From assembly GCF_004346185.1 (NCBI RefSeq), contig NZ_SMAI01000001.1, positions 372,001-436,000 on the forward strand: 64,000 nt of DNA, written 5' to 3'. Both the position numbers and the translations under genes were made by a program. The DNA comes from Aquabacter spiritensis (GTDB lineage Bacteria > Pseudomonadota > Alphaproteobacteria > Rhizobiales > Xanthobacteraceae). The first letter of the stretch is position 1; every line of letters starts with the position of its first letter. Below the pieces are notes generated by a model. It saw only the letters and a program-made list of their open reading frames with translations. It was not told the DNA's origin and searched no databases. Of this stretch, positions 54,463 to 64,000 are shown in pieces.

Positions 54463-55308
54463 ATGCACATCATCGTCTGCATCAAGCAGGTTCCGGATTC
54501 GGCGCAGATCCGCGTCCATCCGGTGACCAACACCATCATGCGGCAGGGGGTGCCGACGATCATCAACCCCTACGACCTGTTTGCGCTGGAGGCCGCCCTC
54601 GCCCTCCGCGACCGGTTCGGCGGCACGGTCACCGTGCTGACCATGGGGCCGCCTTCGGCGGAAGATAGCCTGCGCAAGGCGCTCACCTTCGGGATCGACC
54701 GCGCCGTGCTCCTGACCGACCGCTTCTTCGCCGGTGCGGACACGCTCGCGACCACCTACGCGCTTGCCGCCGCGATCCGGAAAATCGGCGAAACCTTCGG
54801 CGCGCCGGACATCGTCTTTACCGGAAAACAGACGATCGACGGCGACACCGCCCAGGTCGGCCCCGGGATCGCCAAGCGACTCGGCCTGCTCCAGCTGACC
54901 TATGTCGCCAAGATCAACACCCTCGATCTCGAAGCCGGCACGATCGAAGCCGAGCGTCGGTCCGAGGGCGGCGTGCAGGTGCTTCAGACGCGGCTGCCCT
55001 GCCTCGTGACCATGCTGGAGGCGAGCAACGAGATTCGCCGCGGCGGCATGGCGGACGCATTGCGCGCAGCCCGCGCTGAGATCGTGAAATGGAGCGCGCA
55101 GGACGCCGGCGTCGCGGACATTGCCAAATGCGGCCTGCGTGGCTCTCCGACCATCGTGAAACGCGTGTTCGCGCCGCCACCCCGCGCCGAAAAGGCGACG
55201 ATGGTCGACATCGCCGGCCAGCCGCCGGCGGACGCCCTGATCGCCCACATCTTCCAGCGCGCGCCCAAGCTCGAAGCGGAGCTTGCGGCGCTGGCGCGCG
55301 GCTATTGA
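54463..55308 (+). CDS. fixA: electron transfer flavoprotein beta-type subunit FixA
   Basis: 281 residues beginning [18 protein letters not shown], the typical N-terminus of the ETF beta/FixA family. [20 protein letters not shown] is the family's conserved adenine-binding region. With FixB it forms an electron-bifurcating flavoprotein feeding ferredoxin or flavodoxin for nitrogenase. First gene behind the sigma-54 promoter. Confidence 0.96.
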   Translation: MHIIVCIKQVPDSAQIRVHPVTNTIMRQGVPTIINPYDLFALEAALALRDRFGGTVTVLTMGPPSAEDSLRKALTFGIDRAVLLTDRFFAGADTLATTYALAAAIRKIGETFGAPDIVFTGKQTIDGDTAQVGPGIAKRLGLLQLTYVAKINTLDLEAGTIEAERRSEGGVQVLQTRLPCLVTMLEASNEIRRGGMADALRAARAEIVKWSAQDAGVADIAKCGLRGSPTIVKRVFAPPPRAEKATMVDIAGQPPADALIAHIFQRAPKLEAELAALARGY

Positions 55309-55322
55309 CGGGAGAGACTGCG

Positions 55323-56426
55323 ATGAGCGAGCCGACCAAAGCCCCCGCCCCTTCGGGTCGCGCCGCGACCAAGAAGGAGCTTCCCGAGCATTTCAAGAGC
55401 TATCGCCACGTCTGGGTGTTCGTCGAGCAGGAGCGCGGCCAGGTCCATCCCGTATCGTGGGAACTGATGGGCGCCGGCCGCAAGCTCGCCGACAAGCTCA
55501 AGGTCGACCTGGCCGCTGTGGTGATCGGGCCACAGGGCGAAGTCTCCCGGCAGGCTGCGGCCGAGGCCTTCTGCTACGGCGCCGACCTCGCTTATGTCGT
55601 GGCCGACGACCTTCTCGCCGATTATCGCAACGAGGCCTACACCAAGGCGCTCACAGACATCGTGAACACCTTCAAACCGGAGATCCTGCTGCTCGGCGCC
55701 ACAACGCTCGGCCGCGACCTCGCTGGCTCGGTGGCGACCACCCTGCTGACGGGGCTGACGGCGGACTGCACCGAACTCGATGTCGATCCCGACGGCTCGC
55801 TCGCTGCGACGCGGCCGACCTTCGGCGGCTCGCTCCTGTGCACCATCTATACGCTGAACTACCGCCCGCAAATGGCGACGGTGCGCCCCCGCGTCATGCC
55901 CATGCCGGAACGCGTCGCGCGCGATCCGGGTCGCATCGTCACCCACCCGCTCGGGCTCGTGGAGGACGACATCGTCACCAAGATCCGCGCCTTTCTCCCG
56001 GACCGGGATTCGGCGAAATCGAACCTCGCTTATGCCGATGTCGTGGTCGCCGGCGGGCTCGGCCTCGGTTCGCCCGAGAATTTCCAATTGGTGCGCCAGC
56101 TCGCCGCCGTATTGGGCGCGGACTATGGCTGCTCCCGCCCCCTGGTTCAGAAGGGCTGGGTCACCTCCGACCGGCAAATCGGCCAGACCGGCAAGACCAT
56201 CCGTCCCAAGCTCTATATCGCCGCCGGCATTTCCGGCGCGATCCAGCACCGCGTCGGGGTCGATGGCGCGGACCTGATCGTCGCCATCAATACCGATAAG
56301 AACGCGCCGATCTTCGACTTCGCCCATGTGGGCATCGTCACCGACGCGATCCGGTTCCTGCCGGCGCTCACCGAGGCGTTTCGCGCACGCCTCTCCCCGC
56401 ATTCGCGCGATCGGATCGCAAGTTAG
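55323..56426 (+). CDS. fixB: electron transfer flavoprotein alpha-type subunit FixB
   Basis: 367 residues. The N-terminal ETF alpha domain ([20 protein letters not shown]) is followed by the FAD-binding C-terminal domain with [19 protein letters not shown] and [12 protein letters not shown]. Partner of FixA. 14 bp after fixA. Confidence 0.96.
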   Translation: MSEPTKAPAPSGRAATKKELPEHFKSYRHVWVFVEQERGQVHPVSWELMGAGRKLADKLKVDLAAVVIGPQGEVSRQAAAEAFCYGADLAYVVADDLLADYRNEAYTKALTDIVNTFKPEILLLGATTLGRDLAGSVATTLLTGLTADCTELDVDPDGSLAATRPTFGGSLLCTIYTLNYRPQMATVRPRVMPMPERVARDPGRIVTHPLGLVEDDIVTKIRAFLPDRDSAKSNLAYADVVVAGGLGLGSPENFQLVRQLAAVLGADYGCSRPLVQKGWVTSDRQIGQTGKTIRPKLYIAAGISGAIQHRVGVDGADLIVAINTDKNAPIFDFAHVGIVTDAIRFLPALTEAFRARLSPHSRDRIAS

Positions 56427-56437
56427 AGGGGCATGCC

Positions 56438-57745
56438 ATGATCGATGAGAGATTCGACGCCATCGTCGTCGGTGCCGGAATGGCCGGCAATGCCGCCGCG
56501 CTCACTTTGGCCCAGCGCGGCCTCAAGGTCCTGCAATTGGAGCGCGGGGAATACTCCGGCTCCAAAAACGTCCAGGGTGCCATTCTCTATGCCGATATGC
56601 TGGAGACGCTAATCCCCGATTTCCGCGAAGACGCGCCGCTCGAACGCCACCTCGTGGAGCAGCGCTTCTGGATGATGGATGACCGCTCCCATGTCGGCCT
56701 CCACTACAAGTCGGACGAGTTCAACGAGGAGCGCGCGAACCGCTACACCATCATTCGCGCCCAGTTCGACAAATGGTTCTCGTCGAAGGTGCGCGAGGCC
56801 GGCGCGGTGGTGCTGTGCGAAACCACCGTCACGGAACTTGCGCGCGACGCCTATGGCAAGGTCATCGGCGTGCGCACCGACCGGCGCGACGGAGAGATCC
56901 ATGCCGACGTGGTGGTGCTGGCCGAAGGGGTCAACGGTCTGCTCGGCACCCGCGCAGGGCTTCGGCCCCCGCCCCGTCCGGACAATGTCGCCCTTGCGGT
57001 CAAGGAAATGCATTTCCTGCCGCGTGAGACGATCGAGGCGCGGTTCAACCTGAAGGGGGACGAGGGCACCGTGATCGAAGCCGCTGGCACGATCTCTCGC
57101 GGCATGACCGGCATGGGCTTCATCTATGCCAACAAGGAATGCATCTCGCTCGGCATCGGCTGCCTGGTCGCGGACTTCCAAGCCACCGGCGAAACGCCCT
57201 ATGGCCTGCTTGAACGCTTTAAGCAGCATCCCTCCGTCGCCCCGCTGATCGAGGGCTCGGAAGTGAAGGAATATGCCGCCCATCTCATCCCAGAGGGCGG
57301 CTACAAGGCGATCCCGCAACTCTATGGCGACGGCTGGGTGGTGGTGGGGGACGCCGCACAGCTCAACAATGCCATCCACCGCGAGGGCTCGAACCTCGCG
57401 ATGACCTCCGGGCGCATCGCCGCCGAAGCGATCTTCCAGGTGAAGTCGCGGCGCGAGCCCATGACGGCAAAGAACCTTGCGCTTTACAAGACCATGCTGG
57501 ACGACAGCTTCGTCATAAAGGACCTGAAGAAATACAAGGACATGCCGGCCTTGATGCATATCCAGTCGCAGAATTTCTTCCTGACCTATCCGCAGCTCGT
57601 GTCGAAGGCGATGCAGAACTTCCTCCGGGTCGACGGCACGCCGAAGAAGGAGAAGGAGGCGTCGACCCTCCGCAGCTTCGTGGCGGCGCGCTCCTGGCTC
57701 GGGCTGTTCGGCGACGCCTTCCGCTTCGCCCGGGCCTGGCGGTGA
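56438..57745 (+). CDS. fixC: FixC, ETF-ubiquinone oxidoreductase-like flavoprotein
   Basis: 435 residues. The N-terminal FAD Rossmann motif [20 protein letters not shown] is at residues 7-26, [23 protein letters not shown] is the second FAD-binding block, quoted in part, and [13 protein letters not shown] the family middle. Passes electrons of the FixAB bifurcating complex to the quinone pool. 11 bp after fixB. Confidence 0.95.
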   Translation: MIDERFDAIVVGAGMAGNAAALTLAQRGLKVLQLERGEYSGSKNVQGAILYADMLETLIPDFREDAPLERHLVEQRFWMMDDRSHVGLHYKSDEFNEERANRYTIIRAQFDKWFSSKVREAGAVVLCETTVTELARDAYGKVIGVRTDRRDGEIHADVVVLAEGVNGLLGTRAGLRPPPRPDNVALAVKEMHFLPRETIEARFNLKGDEGTVIEAAGTISRGMTGMGFIYANKECISLGIGCLVADFQATGETPYGLLERFKQHPSVAPLIEGSEVKEYAAHLIPEGGYKAIPQLYGDGWVVVGDAAQLNNAIHREGSNLAMTSGRIAAEAIFQVKSRREPMTAKNLALYKTMLDDSFVIKDLKKYKDMPALMHIQSQNFFLTYPQLVSKAMQNFLRVDGTPKKEKEASTLRSFVAARSWLGLFGDAFRFARAWR

Positions 57746-57787
57746 TCCTTCACGCGTGATGCCAACCCTTCGAACAGGAGACGAGCC

Positions 57788-58081
57788 ATGAGCGAGACTG
57801 CGGTGCGGGTGGAGGAAAAGCTCTTCTACAATCGGTATCTCGTCGATGCGGGCCGAGCCCACATCAAGGTGCGGCCACATGCGGCGCCGACCGCTCCGCT
57901 GCTGGCGCTGCTCAAAGTGTGTCCGGCGCGCTGCTACGAAATGAACGAGGCCGGTCAGGTGGAAGTGTGCGTCGACGGTTGCGTCGAATGCGGGACGTGC
58001 CGGGTCATCGCCGAGCCGAGCGGCGACATCGAATGGAGCTATCCGCGCGGTGGCTACGGGGTTCTGTTCAAATTCGGCTGA
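57788..58081 (+). CDS. fixX: FixX, ferredoxin-like protein
   Basis: 97 residues. CPARCY and [14 protein letters not shown] contain the Fe-S cysteines of the ETF-QO-associated 4Fe-4S ferredoxin. Works with FixC. Follows fixC after 42 bp; last gene of the fix operon. Confidence 0.95.
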   Translation: MSETAVRVEEKLFYNRYLVDAGRAHIKVRPHAAPTAPLLALLKVCPARCYEMNEAGQVEVCVDGCVECGTCRVIAEPSGDIEWSYPRGGYGVLFKFG

Positions 58082-58125
58082 GGCCACCAAAGGCCGCCCA
58101 TCGTGTCGCGGACCCAGCGCCGGGA

Positions 58126-58143
58126 CGGGCGGCAACCCGCCCG
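58126..58143. terminator. hairpin between fixX and hemP
   Basis: CGGGCGG-CAAC-CCGCCCG, a 7-bp GC stem in the 83-bp gap between convergent genes. A shared mRNA end rather than a classical T-tract terminator. Confidence 0.5.
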
Positions 58144-58164
58144 GCCGGGGGGCCGACTTCCGCG

Positions 58165-58347
58165 CTATTTGGTGAGGATCAGCTTCTCGTTCGCCGTCAA
58201 AGTGAGGGTATAAATTTGGTCGCCATGGGCGATGCGGACCGTGCGTCGGCCCTGGAACAGATCCGCGCTGTCGATACACGCCTCGGATAGGCGGCGGTTT
58301 GGCGCTTGCGGGGATTCAGGCGCGGCCTTCAGCCGAACGATAGCCAT
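58165..58347 (-). CDS. hemP: hemin uptake protein HemP
   Basis: 60 residues with RRTVRIAHGDQIYTLTLTANEKLILTK, the HemP pattern (in part GDQIYTLTLTANEKLILTK), a small regulator-like protein found with heme uptake genes in proteobacteria. No heme receptor gene is visible next to it. It is convergent with fixX. An in-frame extension upstream is not the family start. Confidence 0.9.
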   Translation of the reverse strand: MAIVRLKAAPESPQAPNRRLSEACIDSADLFQGRRTVRIAHGDQIYTLTLTANEKLILTK

Positions 58348-58527
58348 GCGATATCCTCCTGCCGCGTGAGCTGGATGGACCTCATCGGGACGGAGGACGG
58401 GCGGCGAGCCACGGTCCCTCTCCTTGCTCCCGCAGGATCGGCAGGGAACACAGAGACGCACGGTGTCGGAGTCGAGACCGGGCCGAAGGACTGGATCTCC
58501 CGAAATGGCCGCCGACCGACCGGCGGA

Positions 58528-59082
58528 TCATTTGCCGTGCGCGTGGCTGTGCCCTTCGCCGGCGGCTACGCCTTCGGCACCGATCGGCTCGACCGTCAGC
58601 TTGACCGGGATCGTGCCCGCTTTTTCGAAGGTGAGCGTCCCGGTGACTATGGTGCCCTGCTTCAGGGGCTGCGTCAGATCCATGAACATCAGATGGTACG
58701 AGCCGGGCTTCAGCGTGACCGATCCATTGGCCGGGACGAGCAGCCCGCCGGGCACCTGGCGCATGGTCATCACGCCATTGGCCATGGCCATTTCGTGGAT
58801 CTCGACCCGCGGCGCGACATCGGCGGTTGCGGCGACGAGACGGTCGGTGGCCGCGCCCTCATTGCGCAGGACCATATAGCCGGCGCCCACCGTGGCGCCC
58901 TGCGGCGTCGCGCGTGCCCAAGGCTGATCGATGGCGATCGTCGGCGAATTTTGCGCGAACAAGGCTTGCGCGGAAAGCGTGAGAAGGAGTGTCGCGAACG
59001 CGGCGGCCGCAAGCGCCTCCTCGAAGCGGACGCGGCGGAGCAAGCGGGTGAACGTGAAGGGCGTGCGAGAAGAATTGAGCAT
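58528..59082 (-). CDS. periplasmic copper chaperone PCuAC
   Basis: 184 residues. A hydrophobic signal (ALAAAAFATLLLTLSAQALFAQ) gives export. The PCuAC motif H(M)-x10-M-x21-H-x-M is visible in VEIHEMAMANGVMTMRQ and SYHLMFMDL. It delivers Cu(I) to cytochrome oxidase. A histidine-rich C-terminus (GHSHAHGK) may add metal binding. Divergent from hemP by 180 bp but in the same direction. Confidence 0.9.
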   Translation of the reverse strand: MLNSSRTPFTFTRLLRRVRFEEALAAAAFATLLLTLSAQALFAQNSPTIAIDQPWARATPQGATVGAGYMVLRNEGAATDRLVAATADVAPRVEIHEMAMANGVMTMRQVPGGLLVPANGSVTLKPGSYHLMFMDLTQPLKQGTIVTGTLTFEKAGTIPVKLTVEPIGAEGVAAGEGHSHAHGK

Positions 59083-59144
59083 GGTGAGGCTCCCTGAAAC
59101 ATGCCGCTCGACCGGGTCGAGCCGAATTGAGGAAAGGCGACGGG

Positions 59145-59615
59145 TCAGCCCACCGAAGGTGGTGCCCGTGCCAAGCCGATCGATGTTTCAGGGGCAAAAA
59201 TGGTAACCGCCGGTGCGCGACCCATCGGCTCCGGCGCGTCCCGCGAAAGCGGCGGTGGGCGGACGGCGGTCTCAGGTTGAGGCGAAGCGGTGCTTCCGGA
59301 GACGCCGCGGAGAAGGCAACACTCCGCGGTGTCGTGCGAAGCCTCGTCACCCTGCCAGGGCGCATTCGTCCCAGCGGTATCCTGTGAAAGACCGGTTGTG
59401 CACAAAAAGAGCGATCCGCCCGGCGCGGCAGACGCCGCCTGCAAACCCGTCGCCAGACCAAATATCAGGACCTGCAGAACAAGCAGGTAGGCTCCCGCAA
59501 GGGCGCTCCCCGCTCTCCATCTGCTTCGACGATCCGACACGGCGCTTCGCTCCGGTATTGGAGCAGTATGGCACCATACCCGCACGGGCCGTAGAGGCAT
59601 GGGATGCGGCACCAT
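59145..59615 (-). CDS. DUF2946-like membrane/secreted protein
   Basis: 156 residues with a hydrophobic helix (SALAGAYLLVLQVLIFGLATGLQAASA) and two cysteine sites, LFLCTTGLS and ECCLLRG, which resemble DUF2946 proteins found beside copper genes. Start uncertain; the upstream ATG gives an unusually long N-terminus, and the second ATG at 59600 is equally possible. Placed between the copper chaperone and PHA synthase genes. Confidence 0.5.
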   Translation of the reverse strand: MVPHPMPLRPVRVWCHTAPIPERSAVSDRRSRWRAGSALAGAYLLVLQVLIFGLATGLQAASAAPGGSLFLCTTGLSQDTAGTNAPWQGDEASHDTAECCLLRGVSGSTASPQPETAVRPPPLSRDAPEPMGRAPAVTIFAPETSIGLARAPPSVG

Positions 59616-59639
59616 GCCCCGCGCTCCGCATTGCGCCGC

Positions 59640-61454
59640 TCAGGGCACCCGGACAAAGCTACCAGGCGCATCATCGAGTGCCGGTCCCGGCCCGCCCAAC
59701 GGCGGAGGCGCAACCGGTGCACCCGAGCGGCCTGCAAGCCACGCGCACCATTCCTCCCACCAGGACCCCTGCTTGAGCATCGCCGTCTCCAACCAGGCAT
59801 CCGGCCCCAGATGCGCCCCTTCGGCGCGCTTGGTGAGCACGCGGTAATGCCGGCGCGCCGCGCCCGGCTGCGCGACGATCCCGCCATTGTGCCCGCCGCT
59901 CGCGAGCGCGAAGGTGACGTCGGTGTCGGTCAAATAGTGCAGCTTGAACACCGAGCGCCACGGCGCGACATGGTCGCGTTCGGTGCCGACGGCGAAGATC
60001 GGCACCCGGATGTCGCCCAGTGCCACCGGCCGCCCCTCCACCTTGAAACGCCCCTCCGCGAGATCATTGTCGAGGTAGAGGCTGCGCAAATATTGCGAAT
60101 GCATGCGGTAAGGCATGCGGGTGGCATCGGCGTTCCAGGCCATCAGGTCGGTCATGGGTGCGCGTTCGCCCATCAGGTAATCGTGGATCACACGCGACCA
60201 GATCAGATCGTTGGACCGCAGGAGTTGGAACGCGCCGGCCATCTGCCTCGTACTGAGCACGCCCTGGCTCCACATCACGCTTTCGAGAAAGCTGATCTGG
60301 CTCTCATTGACGAACAGCCGCAATTCACCCGCTTCGGTGAAATCGGCCTGAGCCGCAAGCAGAGTAAGGCTCGCAAGCCGTGCATCGCCGTCCCGCGCCA
60401 TGGCCGCCGCCGCGATCGAAAGCAACGTACCGCCGAGACAATATCCCGCCCCGTGGATGGCGACCCCGGGCAGGATTCGCCCGACCGCGTCGAGCGCCTC
60501 CATGACACCACATTGCCGGTAGTCGTCGAACGCGAGGTCGCGGTCGGCGCTCTCTGGATTGAGCCACGAGACCATGAAGACTGTGAAGCCCTGGGCGATA
60601 AGATGGCGTACCAGAGAGTTTTCTGGTGACAGATCGAGAATGTAATATTTCATGATCCAGGCGGGCACGATCAGAACCGGCTCGGGATGCACCATTTCCG
60701 TCGTGGGCGTATACTGAATCAATTCAATCAAACGATTGCGATAGACCACTTTTCCCGGAGTTGTTGCGACGTCGCGACCCACTTCGAAGCGTTCCGCGCC
60801 GACCGGCTTCTGCCCCCGCAGCTCACGCTCCAGATCCTCCAGAAAATTGAAGAAACCGTCCGTGAGATTGCGCCCTCCGGTCTCCACCGTCCGCTGCTGC
60901 ACCACCGGATTGGTAAAGAGGAAATTGGCGGGAGACATGACGTCGAGGATTTGACGGGCGACGAATTCGACGATGTTTTCGTTCGAATGCCGCACGCCGC
61001 GAACCCCGGTGGTCGCATTGTGCCACCATTGCTGATTGAGCAGGAACGCCTGATGCAGGGCATTGAACGGCCATGTGCGCCATTGCGGGGCCGAGAACCG
61101 ACGGTCCTGAGGCAGTGGCTCGATGCACAATTGCGTCCCGGGCTGAAGTTGGCAGGCCGCCAGATAGCGCGCGAGCCGCACCCATTTCCGCGCCGCCTTG
61201 CCCGCCAATTCCGCCTGCTTGCCGGGCGACAGCGCGAGATGCATCGCCCAGTCGACATAGGCATCGACCAGGGCCGCGGGCGAAAGACCGCCAGTCACTC
61301 GTGCGATCGCGGCGTGCACGGCAAAGTCGATGGAATCGTTGATGCTCAAGGTTGCATCGTCCGTGGCGGCATCCGCCGGGGAAGAGGAAGTCGGGTCGGA
61401 GGACACCGGAACGAGCGGCGGCGGGGACGGAGCGAAAGGGGTGCGCGTCAGCAT
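59640..61454 (-). CDS. phaC: poly(3-hydroxyalkanoate) synthase
   Basis: 604 residues, class I-like PHA synthase. The PhaC N-terminal domain contains PLPQDRRFSAPQWRTWPF, the lipase-like box GYCLGGTL carries the catalytic cysteine, and the Asp and His are in VGTERDHVAPW and SGGHNGGIV. Polymerises 3-hydroxyacyl-CoA to storage polyester. Its start overlaps the stop of the upstream P-type ATPase gene by 7 bp. No phaZ, phaP or phaR in the window. Confidence 0.93.
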   Translation of the reverse strand: MLTRTPFAPSPPPLVPVSSDPTSSSPADAATDDATLSINDSIDFAVHAAIARVTGGLSPAALVDAYVDWAMHLALSPGKQAELAGKAARKWVRLARYLAACQLQPGTQLCIEPLPQDRRFSAPQWRTWPFNALHQAFLLNQQWWHNATTGVRGVRHSNENIVEFVARQILDVMSPANFLFTNPVVQQRTVETGGRNLTDGFFNFLEDLERELRGQKPVGAERFEVGRDVATTPGKVVYRNRLIELIQYTPTTEMVHPEPVLIVPAWIMKYYILDLSPENSLVRHLIAQGFTVFMVSWLNPESADRDLAFDDYRQCGVMEALDAVGRILPGVAIHGAGYCLGGTLLSIAAAAMARDGDARLASLTLLAAQADFTEAGELRLFVNESQISFLESVMWSQGVLSTRQMAGAFQLLRSNDLIWSRVIHDYLMGERAPMTDLMAWNADATRMPYRMHSQYLRSLYLDNDLAEGRFKVEGRPVALGDIRVPIFAVGTERDHVAPWRSVFKLHYLTDTDVTFALASGGHNGGIVAQPGAARRHYRVLTKRAEGAHLGPDAWLETAMLKQGSWWEEWCAWLAGRSGAPVAPPPLGGPGPALDDAPGSFVRVP

Positions 61455-64000
61455 GTCTGTGCCTTCCGAGCAGCGGCGCGGCGCCGCAGAAACTTGTCGC
61501 CCTCGATGACCAGAATGATCGACGCGGCGATGGGAACGAGCAGAAGCATCAGGTCGGGCGCGATCGGCGCGACGTCCAGAACATCGCGGAGCCCGGGTAC
61601 GAAGGGGGCTGCGAGGCTCGCGAGCAACGCCGCGGCGACCGCGAAGGCCAGCGGCAGATTGTTCGCGAGCGGCAATCGAAACGCGGAGAGGGTCTCGGAG
61701 CGGCAGTTGAAGACATGCATGTTCTGGAACAGAACCATCAGCATGAGCGTGACGTTCCGGGCCTCCTCCGCGCTCCGCCCGGCACCGAGAAGAGCGGCGA
61801 AAACCGCATAAGCGACGACGCCCATATAAAGTCCTGCCACGGCGATCTGACGCAGCATCAGCCGGTCCAGGATCGGCTCGTCTCCGGGTCGCGGAGGCCG
61901 ATGCAGCAGACCCGGCTCTGCCTTCTCGAAAGCCAGAGCGACATCCTGCCCGCCATTGGTGACAAGATTGAGCCAAAGGAGCTGCACCGCAGTGAGAGGT
62001 GCGGGAAGGCCACTCAAAACCGCGAGGAGCACCATCGCCGCCTCCGCCGCCCCGGTCCCGACAAGGAGCAGGATCACCTTGCGGATATTGGCATAAGCCG
62101 CGCGTCCCTCCTCGATGCCGGCGACCACCGACGCGAAATTGTCATCGGTCAGGACGAGATCGGCGACCTCGCGGGCGACGTCGGTGCCGCCGCGTCCCAT
62201 GGCGATGCCGAGATCGGCGCGCCGCAGAGCGGGCGCGTCGTTGACCCCGTCACCGGTCATGGCGACGACATGTCCGGCATCCTGGAGCGCCTGGACGATC
62301 TCCACTTTTTGGCCGGGTTCAACGCGGGCAAAAACCCGGGCGCGCGCCAGCCGCTCGATCCCCGGCGGACCATAGGCCGTGCCTGCCTCGAGGTCGCGTC
62401 CGGTAACGATCTGGTCGGGCCGATCCGCGATGCCCAAATCACGCGCGATGGCGAGGGCGGTCGCCGCATGGTCGCCGGTGATCATCTTGACCGCGACGCC
62501 CGCCGCCGTACAGGCCGCGACCGCCGCCTTGGCCTCAGGACGCAGCGGATCGATGAAACCGACCAGGCCGAGGAGCGTGAGCCGGTCGACGGCGGCCGGC
62601 AGCGCCGCAGCGTCCGGCACGTCGTGCGCATCGAAACGGCGCCCGGCAACGGCGAGGACGCGATAGCCGTCGGCAGCCATCCGCTCTGCTACGGCGAGCG
62701 CCTGGGCCGATTCTGCACCTGTGCAGAGAGGCACCACGACCTCGGCGGCCCCTTTCACCGAGAGACGCGCCCCACCCCCCGCAGTGTTCAACGCGGCGGC
62801 GAACTTGCGTGCGGCGTCGAACGGCAGATCACGGAGTCGTGGATGCGCCGCGGCTAGGGCCGCAGGATCCAGGGAGAGATCGTGGGCGAGCCGCAGGAAG
62901 GCGATATCGACAGCATCGCCACTCGCCTGGTCGGGGTGCGCAGGATCGAAGGTGGCGTCGTTGCACAGCGCGCCGGCCTCGCCGAGCGCCCGCGCCATTT
63001 CGTCGGACGGCGCAGACGCCAGCAGCACATCCCCCTCCCCGGGGAGCCACAGCCGGCGTGCCGCCACCTTGTTCAGGGTGAGCGTCCCGGTCTTATCGGT
63101 GGCTATCACCGTGCAGGCACCCAGCCCTTCCACAGCCGCGAGCTGCCGCACGATGACATGGCGCCGCGCCATACGGCGCGTCGCGACAGCGAGAGCGATC
63201 GTGACCGCAACGGGAAGCCCCTCGGGGATGATGGACACGGCGAGGGCGATGGCGAAGAAGACGGTTTCGCGCAGCGGTGCACCACCGGCCAATTGGATCG
63301 CCACGACGAGCGCAACCAGAGAGAGCGCGACGAGCGCGAGCAGTCGCGAGAACCGGTCGAGCCGGCGCAGCAAAGGCGGCCCGGCGGACGGCGCCTGGAG
63401 CGCCCGCGCGATCTGGCCGATGGCGGTCGACCCGCCGGTCGCGACCACGACCGCCTCGCAGCGTCCGCGCTGAATCATGGTCCCGGCATGGAGCATGTTG
63501 GTGCGATCGGCGAGGCGCGCCCCCTCCGGCAGCGCGCGCAGCTCGAGCTTGTCCACCGGAAGCGATTCACCCGTGAGCATGGCCTCGTCGGCCTGGAGCT
63601 GGCTCGCCGCGATCAGTCGCAGATCGGCGGGCACACGGTCGCCCGCCTCCAGAACCAGCATGTCCCCCACCACCAGCGCGCGGCTTTCAATCGGGGCAAT
63701 GGTGCCGTCGCGCCGAACCCGGGTTCCGGTGCGGATGCGGGCGCGCAGCGCCTGGGTATTGGCCTGCGCGCGATATTCCTGAGTGGCCCCGATCGCCGTG
63801 TTGATGAGCACGACGATGAGGATGAAGACCGCGTCCTCCAAATCACCCATTGCGGCCGCGACCGCGGCGGCGGCGAGCAGCAGCGCAATCAGAGGGCTCC
63901 AGATTTGCGCCAGGAGGATCGCGCCGATGGTCCGCACGGGCGGCTCGGGGAGGAGGTTTGGGCCGAAAGCCGCGAGGCGCCGGTCTGCCTCGCCGGCCGA
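61448..64000 (-). CDS. cation-transporting P-type ATPase, SERCA type (partial)
   Basis: Open to the right window edge; about 850 residues are present. The N-terminal region shows RLAAFGPNLLPEPPVRT of the P2A group, the actuator TGESLPVD, the phosphorylation motif DKTGTLT, nucleotide-binding KGAAEV and hinge TGDGVNDAPAL, and six C-terminal helices. PEGLP at the M4 ion site and NLVTNGGQDVALAFE in M6 support a Ca2+- or general cation-type pump. The exact cation is not readable. Overlaps phaC, so the two may be cotranscribed. Confidence 0.9.
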   Translation of the reverse strand, partial: SAGEADRRLAAFGPNLLPEPPVRTIGAILLAQIWSPLIALLLAAAAVAAAMGDLEDAVFILIVVLINTAIGATQEYRAQANTQALRARIRTGTRVRRDGTIAPIESRALVVGDMLVLEAGDRVPADLRLIAASQLQADEAMLTGESLPVDKLELRALPEGARLADRTNMLHAGTMIQRGRCEAVVVATGGSTAIGQIARALQAPSAGPPLLRRLDRFSRLLALVALSLVALVVAIQLAGGAPLRETVFFAIALAVSIIPEGLPVAVTIALAVATRRMARRHVIVRQLAAVEGLGACTVIATDKTGTLTLNKVAARRLWLPGEGDVLLASAPSDEMARALGEAGALCNDATFDPAHPDQASGDAVDIAFLRLAHDLSLDPAALAAAHPRLRDLPFDAARKFAAALNTAGGGARLSVKGAAEVVVPLCTGAESAQALAVAERMAADGYRVLAVAGRRFDAHDVPDAAALPAAVDRLTLLGLVGFIDPLRPEAKAAVAACTAAGVAVKMITGDHAATALAIARDLGIADRPDQIVTGRDLEAGTAYGPPGIERLARARVFARVEPGQKVEIVQALQDAGHVVAMTGDGVNDAPALRRADLGIAMGRGGTDVAREVADLVLTDDNFASVVAGIEEGRAAYANIRKVILLLVGTGAAEAAMVLLAVLSGLPAPLTAVQLLWLNLVTNGGQDVALAFEKAEPGLLHRPPRPGDEPILDRLMLRQIAVAGLYMGVVAYAVFAALLGAGRSAEEARNVTLMLMVLFQNMHVFNCRSETLSAFRLPLANNLPLAFAVAAALLASLAAPFVPGLRDVLDVAPIAPDLMLLLVPIAASIILVIEGDKFLRRRAAARKAQTC

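Overview
This window is GC-rich DNA from a nitrogen-fixing alphaproteobacterium, most likely a member of the Hyphomicrobiales (Rhizobiales). The evidence is a nif/fix cluster with NifA/sigma-54 control sites, fixABCX, an Irr-type Fur regulator, a HemP gene, a PHA synthase and an alphaproteobacterial housekeeping block. The genus cannot be fixed from sequence reading alone; Beijerinckiaceae-, Roseiarcus- or Rhodopseudomonas-like relatives are an inference.

Layout. (1) About 1-15.2 kb is core genome: a partial alpha/beta hydrolase, a K+-channel-like protein, thrS, an autotransporter with two terminators before it, a gamma-carbonic-anhydrase-like hexapeptide protein, a TPR/O-GlcNAc-transferase-like protein, small membrane proteins, an MTA/SAH-nucleosidase-like protein coupled to an RsmB-type rRNA methyltransferase, two hypotheticals and guaA. 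(2) About 15.2-32.4 kb is an accessory region. It opens with an integrase remnant directly behind guaA, a known island insertion site, which is cut by IS3-type transposase debris. It then carries four self-contained modules: NTF2-like + SDR with a divergent LysR; LysR + hydrolase + complete polyamine-type ABC importer + Gfo/Idh oxidoreductase + PgdA-type deacetylase; TetR + SDR with twin operators; and SDR + frameshifted MFS with a divergent LysR. It ends in a strikingly AT-rich spacer. (3) About 32.5-58.1 kb is a nif/fix region of roughly 40 genes. (4) About 58.1-64 kb is hemP, a PCuAC copper chaperone, a DUF2946-like protein, a PHA synthase and a partial SERCA-type P-type ATPase.

The nif/fix region is organised by sigma-54 promoters of the form GG-N10-GC with NifA sites TGT-N10-ACA. 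I can place promoters before a four-gene rhodanese operon (leftward), a 203-residue unknown protein (leftward), the IscA-nfu-nifS-nifT-SIR2 operon, nifB and its long operon, bolA-grx4, nifH-nifQ-irr-nifW and fixABCX. The nifB operon runs through ferredoxin, IscA, TPR, 4Fe-4S LRV, two NifZ, several nif-only unknowns, a DegT-family protein and a 2Fe-2S ferredoxin, to a Rieske protein, a 55-residue protein and a truncated hemoglobin. The parts cover Fe-S assembly (NifS, Nfu, two IscA, SufT-like, BolA/Grx4), FeMo-co synthesis (NifB, NifQ, possibly the NifZ pair), Fe protein (NifH), electron supply (FixABCX, ferredoxins, Rieske proteins) and oxygen/iron adjustment (NifW, hemoglobin, Irr). nifDK, nifEN and nifA are not in the window.

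Most interesting for follow-up are three features of the nif region: a DegT-fold protein without its catalytic lysine, a receiver protein without its phosphorylatable aspartate, and a SIR2-like protein translationally coupled to nifT. Also notable are a paralogous pair of small Rieske proteins and several conserved-looking unknown proteins under NifA-type control.
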